NCBI GenBank assembly: GCA_026874595.1
Contig: CM049320.1
Location: 11,929,964-11,993,963, forward strand
DNA length: 64,000 bases
Reading direction: 5' to 3'
From: Sipunculus nudus
Lineage: Eukaryota; Annelida; Sipuncula; Golfingiida; Sipunculidae
Positions 23,985-36,318 of the stretch are shown piece by piece. Position numbers and translations under genes: made by a program. The notes under the pieces are model-generated. The model ran no database searches, was not told the origin of the DNA, and saw only the letters and a program-made list of their open reading frames with translations. Positions within the stretch are counted from its first letter, which is position 1. Every line of letters starts with the position of its first letter.

Positions 23985-24295
23985 GCTGATCAAGTGTGCT
24001 GCAGTCCATACTGGGATGGTCAAGGTTGCTCTGATCAAATGAAATACTGTCAGCTCAGTATTGTATTGAAGTCCATCCGGAAGTACCAGCGTGCATGTTC
24101 CACGAGGCCAGACATTGTAAATTCATGGAGCCCCATAGAATACGCACCGGAGGCAGTGGCCGGATGTTTTACGTTTTCAGTAAATGGTCGACCCAGTGAG
24201 GCCAACAGGTTTATGTAGATGAGTGTCCTATAGGGGGCGCTGATGTTGGTCCTGCATCTTATTTCTGCTTCTGGCTTGTCACAACCCATACTGCA
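23985..24295. other. candidate coding or conserved segment, strand unclear
   Basis: A patch of higher GC is open on both strands. Plus strand after acceptor-like TTTCTGCAG: DQVCCSPYWDGQGCSDQMKY, then CQLSIVLKSIRKYQRACSTR, ending NRFM and a stop near 24218. Minus strand: LASLGRPFTENVKHPATASG, AYSMGLHEFTMSGLVEHARW, ending at a stop near 24050. Neither is recognised. One strand may be an exon or pseudogene. Confidence 0.3.
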
Positions 24296-27200
24296 ATAAA
24301 AGCATATTGATTATATAAGCACTCATACAAACTGTCTGAATTACTGTCATAGTTTTTTTATGTGCAAAACATGGGACATGTTATTACAGTATTATACCTG
24401 TATATTACTGCAAAGAACGATGATAAGGAAAATTTCCAATAATCAATATATTTTGACAGAAAAGTGGCATCTTTTGCAAATACTTACTACCACCTAAATC
24501 CATCTCATTCCCATTTTACTCCTGTTGTTGTAAAACACAAACAAATGGAAACAAGTCAATCATTCTATACATAAATCTAGAAGCCACTGACAACATTTTT
24601 ACCTTGATTAACAACCAAGTTTTATCTTTAGCCAATGCACACATTGTGATGCTATTCAGTTGAACACCATGTTAAATTCTGTGACAGCATTATATCTTAC
24701 ACATGTCAATAAATCTTAAAAGAACAGAATATGGAGTCCTGAAAATTAATGGAAACATAAAGAAAATTTTTACACAAGCTCCACCCCCCCCCCCCCCAAA
24801 AAAAAAACCCCACATAAACACATGTATATATATGGACACAAGTACAGCAATCATGATGACGCAAACCACAGTTCATACCATGACACACACAAAATATGCC
24901 ATATTTCTTCCAATCATCCATAATCTGTGTTTACACATATCCTTTGTATTGAACAAGAGTTCCAATCCCCCAACGGCCTGGTCTTCATAACGCAGTAATG
25001 AAATAACAACAAGACGGTTTCGGGGCCATAACACTAATCCATGATCATTTGAATCATATGTCTATTTTGGGCATTTTATCTGTTGAAACAACAGTGCTTG
25101 GTCACTGGCACACATAACTGAAATCAAACCACACCATTCAAAATGAGGACAACATGGCCAGCCAAACTGAAGATATAAACAGAGTGGACCTAATAATATA
25201 TACATGGCTAATGCATAAATAAACCTTTCTACAATCTTTGATTATCATGTACTATTATAGTACATGAAACAAGTATAAAACATGTCTGTCGATACTGTCA
25301 CACCTGTTTACACCTGATACGTCTAGCTTAACAATTAGTTACAACAATCTGGATATCTGACCTGTAAACTATTGGGGCTGATCATTTTGCATTGCAAAAC
25401 CCCCATACTTGAGCCGCATGCATAATCACATGTTGAGTACAACTTAAAAATTTGTCTCAGTCTTAAGCTGTCTCACACACAGCTCTGTACCTTTGATGTC
25501 TTTTACAAAAACATTGTACACATCATCCTCTACCATCAACAACCATACTCAAATATATTGGCACGCTCTCTCTTTCACTCCAATCTTTTTTTTTTCTATA
25601 TGGATATATGACCTGCATGGAGTAGTTTTGAGTTTATGAAAGTTAAAATATGTCCATAGCATGAAAAAAAAATCATCTAAGCAACCACTGACAGCAAAAT
25701 ATGAAATATGTAACAACCCCCTCTCCAAAATCTTGCAGTTCACAGTCTTGCTGTCATTTTCTCTCAGAAAATTGTGCAGATTAAAAAGCTGGGTTAGCAA
25801 AACCCACAATTAACAACTGTCACCCGACTTTAAGTAGTCAATTATTGATATATTATTTTTAGTCTATGTGTAATTACCTTTGTAAATTAAGTTAAATGTC
25901 TTAAATGTCCACGCAAGTTTCCTAGATGTCACTAGCACAAGTGGATACAGGATCTGCAACAAGGAGGGGGGGGGGGGGGGAGGGGGCTTAACACTTGGGA
26001 ACAGGTAAACGTGTCCTGGGAGTTCCGGTAGACTTTATACATGTATCTCTCCCATGCTGAAGTATTGGGAAGACAGAGTCTGGTACTGCTGTTCAGTATC
26101 ATGTGTATATTATTCTATTTTCCATATTATTTAGGTATATTAGAGTGGTTGCGTTCCCAAAACACCTCCCTAAATTCACCCAGGCTTTGTTTCTTGTCTA
26201 TGACCAATGATGTTTCATCTTTGGGGGGGGGGGGGAGGATTAATACGGTCAAATGTCAGACAACCATGTAACATCAATGTATTCATTACATAGGATATCT
26301 GACGAATGTGATAATAAATTATGATCAATATATTTGCGCATGATTTAATGCACCTTCTAATTATCATGAAATCTATTGCATAGAATTATATCTAAATGTT
26401 GTCTGAGTGAAGATTCAGTCTGACCCTCTACACCACACAAACAGGATAAGGTAATGGCTGGGTTGTTAACATTTGTTCACTGTGTAAGGTCCAGGTTTAA
26501 TGCTGTTAGCTGAATTGTGTCCCAGGTTTGATATTAGAATTTTTTCTATATAATAAGACTTCTTAGCATGTGCATACACACTTGCTTAGGGTCAATTATG
26601 CAACAATGCAACCAATTTAATCGATTATGAAAGAAAACGACTAATAAATTATTTGGCACATCACTAATAACAATAGTGTCTTTGTATCATGATGCCTCAG
26701 TACATCAGAGTTACCTTTCAACCATAATTTGACCAGTGACATGACCTCACCCTCGTATAAGTAGATTCTTTCTCCATACAAACATCAGTGCCAAACATGC
26801 CAATCAGGTTCACCACAGAAGTCAGCTGTTCCTGATAATATCTCTGATTTATTCACTATTAATATAATAAGTACATTCACAAGTATATACCACATATTTT
26901 ACAGTCACAACTTTTACCTGGGGTTATTTTCAAAGTGGAATAACAAGTCATATACATATATAAACATTGCAGTATATATGTCCTGTGATTAAGTATATAC
27001 ACTCACTTCTAGTATTCACATACTTATCTATAATATACAAGACTTCTTAATCTTTATAAATATGTATGCTTGGAACATCACTAAGTGCGTATTTACGTGT
27101 ACGACTGGAAATAATAAATAAATGTTCTGCCTTGCCCCCTGTCACTAACTGGTACAACTTCACAAATAAAACATGCAACTAGTCATGCAAAACTGATATT

Positions 27201-27745
27201 TACTGACACACAATAACAGGTGTGTTTATAGAACCCGCATAAAACGAACAGGTTCTTCACATTTCAGGCTAGATTCCACGCAACAGATCACTTGACACTG
27301 CATTGTTAGGTCACGGTTGTTCATCACTCACCTGTCATTACGTCAATGTATGATACTGATGCTGAAGCAATGAACATGCATCGATTGTCTCATACAAAAT
27401 AACCATAACAAAGTTCAGGTAACGCTAACATAGCATCTCATGTATAACCTGTACATGGTTGTTCTCCCCTCAAAGGGCATTAATTCTTTAAAAGACTGTA
27501 ACATGTTTACTTAATTTAAGGACAGATTTAAGCTACCTATGACCAAAAACAGTGATCTGTTCTAAATTCACACCTGAGAGACAGAGCCACTTTACACTGC
27601 TGTTAGCAAACAAGATCTGCACCATGATCTTCAAAAGTTGACTTAGTAAACTGAAATAATCTCGTTCTCATTCATGGAAACTCAAAGTCAAATATATTAG
27701 CACAGACCTTCCCATGTTTGACTCATATCAACTTTTCAACTCTTA
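24296..27745. other. no gene recognised; C/G homopolymers
   Basis: AT-rich. Contains a C run (24783-24798), a G run (25967-25980) and a second G run (26222-26235). No exon or element seen. Confidence 0.5.
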
Positions 27746-27749
27746 CACC

Positions 27750-28470
27750 ACATCACGTTTGAACCAAGTCATCTATGGTTTCACCTGAACCATTCTGGTC
27801 ACTCTGAAACCACCTTGCTTTGGTCTAAGCCACTCTGGTCTGATCAAATTCACTCTTGTCTACTCTAAACCACAACCAGCCATCTCTGGTCAGACACAAA
27901 CCACACTGATCTGACTATAACTGCCATGATCTGACTATATAACACCACTGACCTGACTCAAACCACATTGGTCTGACTATAGCCACCCTGATCTAACTAA
28001 ACTCACTTTCAGAGCTAACCTGGTCTGACTGGTATCCAGCCAAGTCTGACTCTTATCAAGGAGGTTTTACTCCAACCATTTTTGTAAGGCTCAAACCACC
28101 TCTGACTAGAGCTAATGTAGTCTGTCAGACTTAAATCACCCAAGTCTGATTAAAACCATCCTGACTTGACACTCCAAAAAAAACCTCATGTTTGATCTAA
28201 GCTGATTTGGTTTGCACTAGACTACCCTGGCCTGCCTAAACCCACCACAGGTTCAATCTGAGCTAACTCTGAGAAACTTGGTTGGACTCAAGCACCCTGT
28301 CTAGTCTCATATTACCTCTGGTCTAACGTGGGGGCACCCTGTCTGACTCATACTACCTTCCTAGGACTCAATCCACTTTTTTGTCTGGCCCAAGTTACCC
28401 TTGTTTTGGATCAAACTACCCACGTCTTAACTCAAACCACCTCTGGGCTCCTCTGAGCTGACATTGGGTG
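27750..28470 (+). repeat. degenerate minisatellite, CTGGTCTGACTCAAACCACC-like unit
   Basis: About 25 to 30 decayed copies of a unit near 22-25 bp built from (C/T)TGGTCTGACT and (C/A)AAACCACC. Copies vary in length and sequence, so the array is old. Confidence 0.75.
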
Positions 28471-30285
28471 GACTCTCATCAAAAAGTTCTCCTTCTGAAC
28501 AACCCAGGATTTAAAATACCTGAAGTCTACCTGCTAATTATCTCTTCATCCTCTCACACCTCACAAATAAAGTGGCCTGCTGTATACACTCCCTTGGTTA
28601 GTCTCTTGGTCAAGACATACTGTTTGGTTCTACATATACACAATGATTAACTGAAGTGTAGTCTCAAAAGGCTGCCTTCACCTGCAGGAACACCTGTTTG
28701 TGCCATAATAGGTTGATGTTGCTGATATGCTGGTAGTCAGCATCTTCTTCCGTTATACATTAATCACAAAGACTTGTGCATTTCTCTTAAAATTTATCTA
28801 CGTTTAATTTTATGAATAACATAATGGCCAAACTTTCATGAAAGCATGGTATTACTTCTGATATCTTCATTGGAATGTGGTTTCTTTCACCGATACACAA
28901 ATTCTCAAATACCTTACAATAGCGACCGTGCACACTGTCTTCCTCTTAACGAATATGCTCAAAACTTTCCATTTTAACACAGCACTGTGATCTTTTATAG
29001 GGTCTGCACTTTATGACCTCTCATCTTTCTGATGAGAACAGTGACACACACATGGCAATAAAACATGGTAGGTGGCTTTGATTTTGAGCCATATAAAGAC
29101 ATGTTTATCTTTAACACTAATTTTGTTATATTGCAAACACTGTCATAATTAGAACAACTGAGTGACAGGTACATGTTTGTTAAGCAAGGATGATTTTGCA
29201 GTGTAAAACATAAATGCCCATATTAAGTATATTGATTACAACAATACACATACATCAGGCATAATATCCATTCATGCCTCTTCCTACCCAGCCAGTGTTA
29301 GCCATTTGCCTTAAGTGACAGATAGGAGCCTCACCAAATTATTCAACAGATTTAAGTCACTCTGAATGAATGGATGTGCAGATGGTGTCTGATTCAATGG
29401 GGTGAACAGTAAACACACTGCCACCTACATGCACCTAGCTTAACTATAATGTTTGAATTCTATTTCTGATTTAACTATGCTAGTTGAGACTTGGGGGATA
29501 TATGCTTCATTGCAAGTGTTACAGTTGCAAACACAATGAGCAGCCAGGAAGGTTAATTCATGCCTTGCTTACACAAAATTCTAAAATATTTTCATATGTA
29601 TAAGTTGACAAAGACATTCAGAAACAATGTCACTGTAAGGGGCACTAACCTGCAAATTTCCATAGTTCAATGTACTTTTATGACAATCCCACAACTAATA
29701 TAGGTCAGGTAAAATTCAAAATGGAAATTTTTTCAGGCAGCCAGCTGGCCATCCCATCAACTCTTAAATGGCTTTTTAGAAGGCTTGAAAATCCCCTAAT
29801 TACATCTGTGGAAGGTATAGGTCTCAAGGGTATACTTATGCATTTACACTACAATACCAACATCTGTTACCTCCTTGAATGTATAACCACACATACTATA
29901 CTAGTTCCATATTTACATTACCAGTCAGCAGTTAGAGGAAGTACTACGACACAGTTTAAATAAATCTAATATTTCACACCATCAAACACAATCTATTTAT
30001 TTTTGCTGTTCTACTGATAAATATGAACAGGAATTTAATACTGCCAAGTTACAGTTGATAGAGGGAAGTTAGTTATAACTAGCTCTATCAGCTCAACTGA
30101 ACCATGTAATTTTACTTTGGATCCAGATTACATCAGAAACTAACACTCAACATATTATCAGCCTTTTTCTCTCAACAACGGTTTTGGGGATTTACCTTTA
30201 TTCTTCTACACCTGTTTGTACTGAACATTTTTGTGCACAATGGTTTCATGTATTATTATATCTCCACATTTTCCAAAACTGATTT
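28471..30285. other. no feature recognised
   Basis: AT-rich, no exon, RNA or element seen. Confidence 0.45.
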
Positions 30286-30289
30286 ATTT

Positions 30290-30945
30290 TTGCTCCATAC
30301 TGCTTTTATCAGAGCTTATCCCAGTTCTGAATGCTCTTGTCATATACTAGATCTAACTCAAACTGCTCTTATTACATTTTCCCCATCTCTTATTGATCTT
30401 TCCAGTTATTATTCCCCTCTTAAACTGCACTTGTTATTTATTATTCCTATCTCAAACTGCTCTTGCTACCTGGTAGTTATTATTCCCTTCTCAAACTGCT
30501 CTTGACCATTATTATTTCTATAAGGATACGCTCTTGCTAGTTATTATTCTTCTTGTACCAATAACTGCACAATCCATTCTACATATACAGCTCTTTTGAA
30601 TTACTGATTCTATGAACTGTTTTTACCAGTTCATGTCTCTACTCAGAACTGCTCCTACCAAGTGTACTTCTTGCCAATTTTTATTCTTTTCAAGAAAAGA
30701 TCCAATTGGTCAGCAGTTTTTCTTTATGAGCTGTTCTTTTCAATTAATATCAATATCAAGAACTGCCTTTGACATGTATTATTCCTGTTGTCATCTGTTC
30801 TTGTCACAGTTTCCAAACAGGCATTTTTTTTTGTCAGAACTGGCTCATATTAAAACTGCTCTTGACAGTTATTGTTCATATCAAGAACTGCTCTTGACAG
30901 TTATTGTTCATATCAAGAACTGCTTTTGACAGTTGTTCCAATGAT
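30290..30945 (+). repeat. degenerate minisatellite, CAAACTGCTCTTG unit
   Basis: Repeated (C/G)AA(A)CTGCTCTTG(A/C)CAGTTATT(G/A)TTC with period near 33-36 bp. The last two copies (about 30853-30925) are nearly identical, with ATATCAAGAACTGCTCTTGA. Earlier copies are decayed. The open frames over this stretch are a product of the repeat. Confidence 0.75.
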
Positions 30946-33315
30946 GCATTTCACAAACCAGAAGCTGCTTTGCCAGTGTAATTTCCATGAAATTTTTTTA
31001 CAGTTATGGTTAATATCCAGGGCTATATACTATTCAGTATAAACAATACTGACACCTGCTCAGGCCAGAGATCATTCATGCCAAATCCTAAATGTGCTAG
31101 TTGTTTTTTTCCTCCCAAACACCCCTTTGATGTTTTATTTTTCTTATCCTGGAACTTCTTTTGACTAGTTACATGTGAATCATTTCCTGATCAATCATGT
31201 ATTTGTAGTTTATTTTCTGCCAGCATTTCTTCTGTCTGCCCGTTTTATCATTCCAGTGGCCCATTTTATCTAGTTGTGCTTGAAAACAAGCTACACTTTC
31301 TGTCAGAATTAAGTTGCTGGCTCCAATATTGCTGACAAGTATCCCTGCTTACTTCCTAATTAAATCTTTATCTAATGATATTAATACTGACTCAAAGATA
31401 ACCAGATGTTCTAATTGATTAGCTGCCTCTGTCCTAACCAACAGATAATCTTGTAAATATTTAAATCCATTTATATCACCCTATGTTGTCTGTCACAAAG
31501 ACATGCAAAACTCAATGTGCACATATACTTTTATCTTTTGTACACATTAACTGTAAAACATCTCATTGTGTAAATTTGTGGGCTTTTTATTTATTTATTT
31601 TTTTTAATATTAAATGAAATATGTATGGTTCTGATCTTCCTCTGTTGTACAAAGTACAAACCCCATGTTGTATTTTAATTGCTTATGACTACTCTCCAAT
31701 GCTTTTGTGGGTTCTTCAGTAGGTCTTTCTAATTCTCATGGGTTATAACAAATTATCAAAAAGTATACAGAACCCTACAGAAACTATGATCATAACAGTT
31801 AAACAAGAGACAGGTTCCAAGTTCTGCACAGCTCTTAGGTAACACAAAATACAAATACACAAACAGTTTGTCCTTCTTTATTTCAGCCTGGAAAACAATT
31901 GTTGGACAAAGAAAATCAGTTAACAATGTGGCTCTCATCAATGCTTTCCATTCCTCCTTTTTCATTTTATTTTCCAAGTATGAATTCTACTGTCAAAAGA
32001 AACTGTTAATAACACAAGTAACTCAAAGAATACAACTGTGGTATTTGTTTCTGCTTTTCCAATGCTCACTGACCTGTCAGTGGTGATGCATTACTTATGG
32101 CTGACTCAAAAGGTGTAATAATTATCTGGGAACAAATAACTAACCACAAGCCAAGTTTTAATCATTATTACTCTGATTAAAGCAAGGTTCACGACAACCT
32201 GTCAAACAAAGTGACTTCTCTTCTTACCTTGTTGAACCAAGATCCTTTAAAGCTCAATTGTTGAAACAACCCAAGTTTTATTGTTTTAAATCAAATAATT
32301 GGTGATTTCTATGATCATTCTATATCTAATGCTAGTTCATTGTGCTTAAATCCCTGAAAATCAGCCAATAAATTCAAGTGAAACTGTCAATCATATCATA
32401 TAACTTCTCATCACTGTATCCTACACACTCTAAACTACTGTTCAACATATACTGACTGGCTTATATACATTGTTATGTATAGTACAATGTCCACTCGATC
32501 AGATGTGCGACCTAAAGTGCCAACTATAGTGGTCATGTGAGCTGGAATCCCGAGATTATTGGCTCTCTGCTGCTAACCACAAACCAATCTCACATTGTAG
32601 TAGAGGGTGCCTTGTTTGTGAAGAATAACGCGCTAAGACTTCAGGAGTAAGATCAAATCATATACAGTTAGAGTTAATTGCCTGTCTTTCCACCTCATGG
32701 CTGGGTCATCCACACTGAGTGAAGGCATGTGGAGAAAAATAAGAACACTGATGAGTGTCACAGAAAGAGAATGTCTGTGATAATGCAACAGGATGAATGA
32801 ATATGAAGCAATTCCGATGATCATAAAATATATAATAATTAAAATACATTATTTTAAGTAAAGTTATTAAAGTATTTAAACTGCCGACAGTGTTCTATGC
32901 CAAGCTAAGATGATGTGAACATTTTTTAATCAGCCTTTATAGCAAAATAAAATTAAAATGCACAATACTGAAATAGTTTTTAATATTAGTGTTCATCAGA
33001 AAATATTAAAGAAATTATATTCCTGCAGATTTTTTTATGTGAAATGTTCATCAGTTCTACAAATATATTGCAAATATTGTGAGGTCATATTGTGATCCTG
33101 TTGCAAAAGACAAACAAAATCAACTGAGGTAACAATAACTTCAAGAGAAGAGGGGAAAAATCAAACTCAAGGTACCCTATGTGAAATTTCTAAAATGTGA
33201 CAACAGGCAAGGGTTGAGCAAACAGGAGAGTAGGAATCTGGACAGAATTATCAATGTACAGTGAATTGCCATTTATCTGACCATCTACTGGGACAAGTAT
33301 TTCTGTACAGATAAA
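30946..33315. other. no feature recognised
   Basis: AT-rich DNA; nothing supported. Confidence 0.45.
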
Positions 33316-33323
33316 CAAACATC

Positions 33324-34060
33324 CAGGGATGGGGCCAGGTACCTGTACCTAGGTACACATTTCAGAGTACCTTGTACCTGTACCTGCTTCTAAAGTACCT
33401 GTACCTGGTACAAGTTACCCCAGGTACATTTTCATATTTTCAGTTGTTTTTTTTTTTTTTTGGTTTTTTTTTGTTCTCTTTAGTATTAAATTACCTGTAG
33501 TGTAAAATAATCAGCAAGCCATCAGTGCAATAAACTGCTCATGAACTGAATTGTTATCACACCTCTAGAATGGTCACATGTGTGAAATCAGCTGTAACCA
33601 CTAATTGAGCAAATCATTTGATTATACTGTACTTGGTGCATTTAATGAACATTTAGTACACAAATATCATGTTTGTGAAGTATGGTGCCATACAGTTAAT
33701 AAGCTCTCTTACTGTACTTGGTGTACTTAATGGACTTTCCGTAGATTTGAATTTCATGTTGGTGAATGTTTGCCATACATTTAATACGTTCTATTAAAAT
33801 ATACTTTAGCAAATGACTTCAGAATTATTTGATGGAAAAAAGGCATGTTAACTTGCATATATGTGAATTTATGCCGAAAAAGGTTTTTGAGGTGATCCTC
33901 AAATAAATGTACCTGTACCTAGGTACATTCTAAAGTACCTGTACCTGTACCTAGGTACTCTGTGAAAATCAAGTACCTGTACATGTACCTGTACCTGGCC
34001 AATTCTTAAGTACCTGTACCTGTACCTAGGTACTTTCACTTGTACCTGGCCCCGACCCTG
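33324..34060. mobile_element. hAT-type MITE with GTACCT palindrome arrays, complete
   Basis: The 737-bp element is flanked by an exact 8-bp target duplication CAAACATC (33316-33323 and 34061-34068). Terminal inverted repeats are CAGGGATGGGGCCAGGTAC on the left and, reversed, CAGGGTCGGGGCCAGGTAC on the right. An 8-bp duplication with CAGGG ends is the hAT superfamily signature. Subterminal regions (33336-33425 and 33909-34050) are dense arrays of GTACCT, often as the palindrome GTACCTAGGTAC. The centre holds a tandem pair of ~85-bp segments starting ACTGTACTTGGTG (about 33628 and 33712). No transposase. Confidence 0.9.
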
Positions 34061-34068
34061 CAAACATC

Positions 34069-35304
34069 CTGATGACTGTCAATGGCTAGAAGTGATATGA
34101 TGGGATCATTCTGTGATACATACCTGTATATACTGGCATACTACATTTGAAAAATCAAACATTTCCCTCAATATTATATCATTTTGAATTTTTCAAACAT
34201 TTTCAAAAGATCTCACTGAGTTAACAAAAATTGGTAATTTTCTCAAGTGAGTAGATCAGATCACACCCAGCAGGTGCAGTTTAAAGGAAGCTGGCAGAGT
34301 GTAAAACACTGAGAAATAATGTGCTTTTACACTTGCAGCTCCGCCACAGATTCAGTGACCCATGCTTCAATAAGTTGAAACAGAAGTAAAACCTTCAATC
34401 TGTTCTTTCCATTCAATAAATATTTATTTTAGATCAAAAGATTTTGGATAAAGGGTCATAATTTTGGTTCTCAATTTCAAACTTTGGTTTTGCAGATAAG
34501 TGGTGTTCAGATAAATGGCAAACAGCAGTATCTTACACTGAATGAGATATGTATTGAAAAAATATGCTCTATAAGATAGATAAGGATTATCCTTGAGAAG
34601 TGCTTGTAGGAATTGTACAAACTATGAGTGTCCAAGTGATAATTCATCATTTGGCATGACTACCTGTTAGTTTTCAGGAGGAAATATTTATTCTTGTTTG
34701 AAGTCATAACAAATGAGGTCGAAGTGACCTATTTTTATCAAAATTTAAGAATGCTCTGATCATCACATTTCCCAGACTGAAATTACAGCCATTAGTTTTG
34801 TTTATGATTGGTCACTGACTGATGTTTGAGGAAAATGGTATTCATTTTTCTAAACACTCAATTATTCTCAGATTCTATTGTGAAATTTGAGGAAATTGAC
34901 AAGAAATTCTACAGGGCAAGCTACACAGATAAAAAGTGCTGGTGATTATCACACTGAAACAAAATGTGACATACCAAAGATAAAACAAATAGAAGAGCCT
35001 TGATGTTACCATATAATGCAAAACATGTAAAAATAATGAAGAAACCAGTGGTGAATGTAATAACACAAACTCATCCAGAGACGTGCACATGTCTCTAGAG
35101 ATAAAATAAGACAACCAAGGGTTGTTCATAATAGCAGACCTACTAATTCTTAGCGAAAAATGGAAAAAGAGGTTACTGGTCTAATCAATAAACTAATTTT
35201 ATAAGTTATTATTATTATAACAGCAAAATGATCAGTCTTTATGACTTAATTTTAAAGTGGTAATGGCTAATATGTAGAATTCTATAAATATCAGACTAGA
35301 TGAA
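34069..35304. other. no feature recognised
   Basis: AT-rich DNA between two mobile elements; short open frames are noise-like. Confidence 0.45.
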
Positions 35305-36318
35305 CTAGAATACGGGAAGTAGACAAGCGACTGTGTATCCTCTGAAACCAGAGTAGGACAGGTGAAGTAAGGCATGGATTGAGTGGCAAGGGGAAATAAA
35401 GAGATGTGCATTGCATATTAGCAGGCATGTCTGCAGCAGAAATGTATATGTAGGTGGCGCCACCTGCCACAAAATTCAGAAAATTATCCAACTTGTATAC
35501 AATTGCAAGCTTTTAGGCAGATAAGTCAAACCACTGCCAAGATATGAGTGATGTTATCCCACGGCAGACAAACAAATGGACACTGTGTAAAAATGAACGC
35601 AGGTGGCCCCACCAGTTTTGCGTATGATTAAAAGCTATGTAAGATCTATACACAGGCAAAATTTCAGGAGGATATGTCAAACCAGTCCTGAGATACAAGC
35701 TTGGATGTCTGCAGCCTGAACAGGAAAGTAGGTGGCACCACCTGCCACAAAACTGAGAAAGCTATCCAAGATGTATATACATGCAAAATTTTAGGCAGAT
35801 AAGTCAACCACTGCTGAGATAGGTGTGATTTTATCCCACGGCAGACAAACAGACGGACACTGTGCAGAAATGGTTGCAGGTGGCGCCACCAGTTTTGCTT
35901 ATGATAAAGACCTATGTGTGATCTATATACATGCAAAATTTCAGGAGGATATGTCAAACCAGTCCTGAGATATAAGCTTGGATGTCTGCAGCCTGAATGA
36001 GAAAGTAGATGGCACCACCTGCCACAAAATCAAGAAACCTACCCAGGATGAATACAGATGCTAAATTTCAGACTGATAAGTCCATTCACTTCACAGATAT
36101 GAGTGATTTTATCCCAAGGCAAATGGACAGAAGGACATTGTGCAAAATCGTTGCAGGTGGCGCCACCATTTTTTATGTATGTTATAAAGCTACCCAAGGG
36201 TTACATTTGAGCGAAATTTTTTTCCTGATTGGTCAAATGAGTCCGAAGATATGTGGGTTAATGTGTCAAAATGGAGAAACAGATGGATGTACTGGAGAGA
36301 GGAAAGGTCAAAGGTCAA
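35305..36318 (-). mobile_element. non-autonomous Helitron-like element, copy 3, 5'-truncated
   Basis: On the minus strand the 3' end reads GTCGCTTGTCTACTTCCCG then TATTCTAG before a T, matching copies 1 and 2. Internal units carry exact GGTGGCGCCACC at 35453, 35879 and 36156, separated by repeated TATGATAAAGCTAT, CAAACCACTGCC and GATTTTATCCCACGGCAGACA phrases. The element loses likeness to the others after GGTCAAAGGTCAACG (about 36318), so the TC terminus is missing. Confidence 0.75.

Noticed and set aside
24296-24310. Minus-strand acceptor near 24230 giving a short G-HSST tail for synaptobrevin
   Set aside because: It is 17 kb from the TM exons, and such a tail would arise by chance at many sites.
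30233-30929. Two ~100-codon plus-strand frames rich in S, F and Y
   Set aside because: They lie on a degenerate minisatellite and have composition dictated by the repeat.
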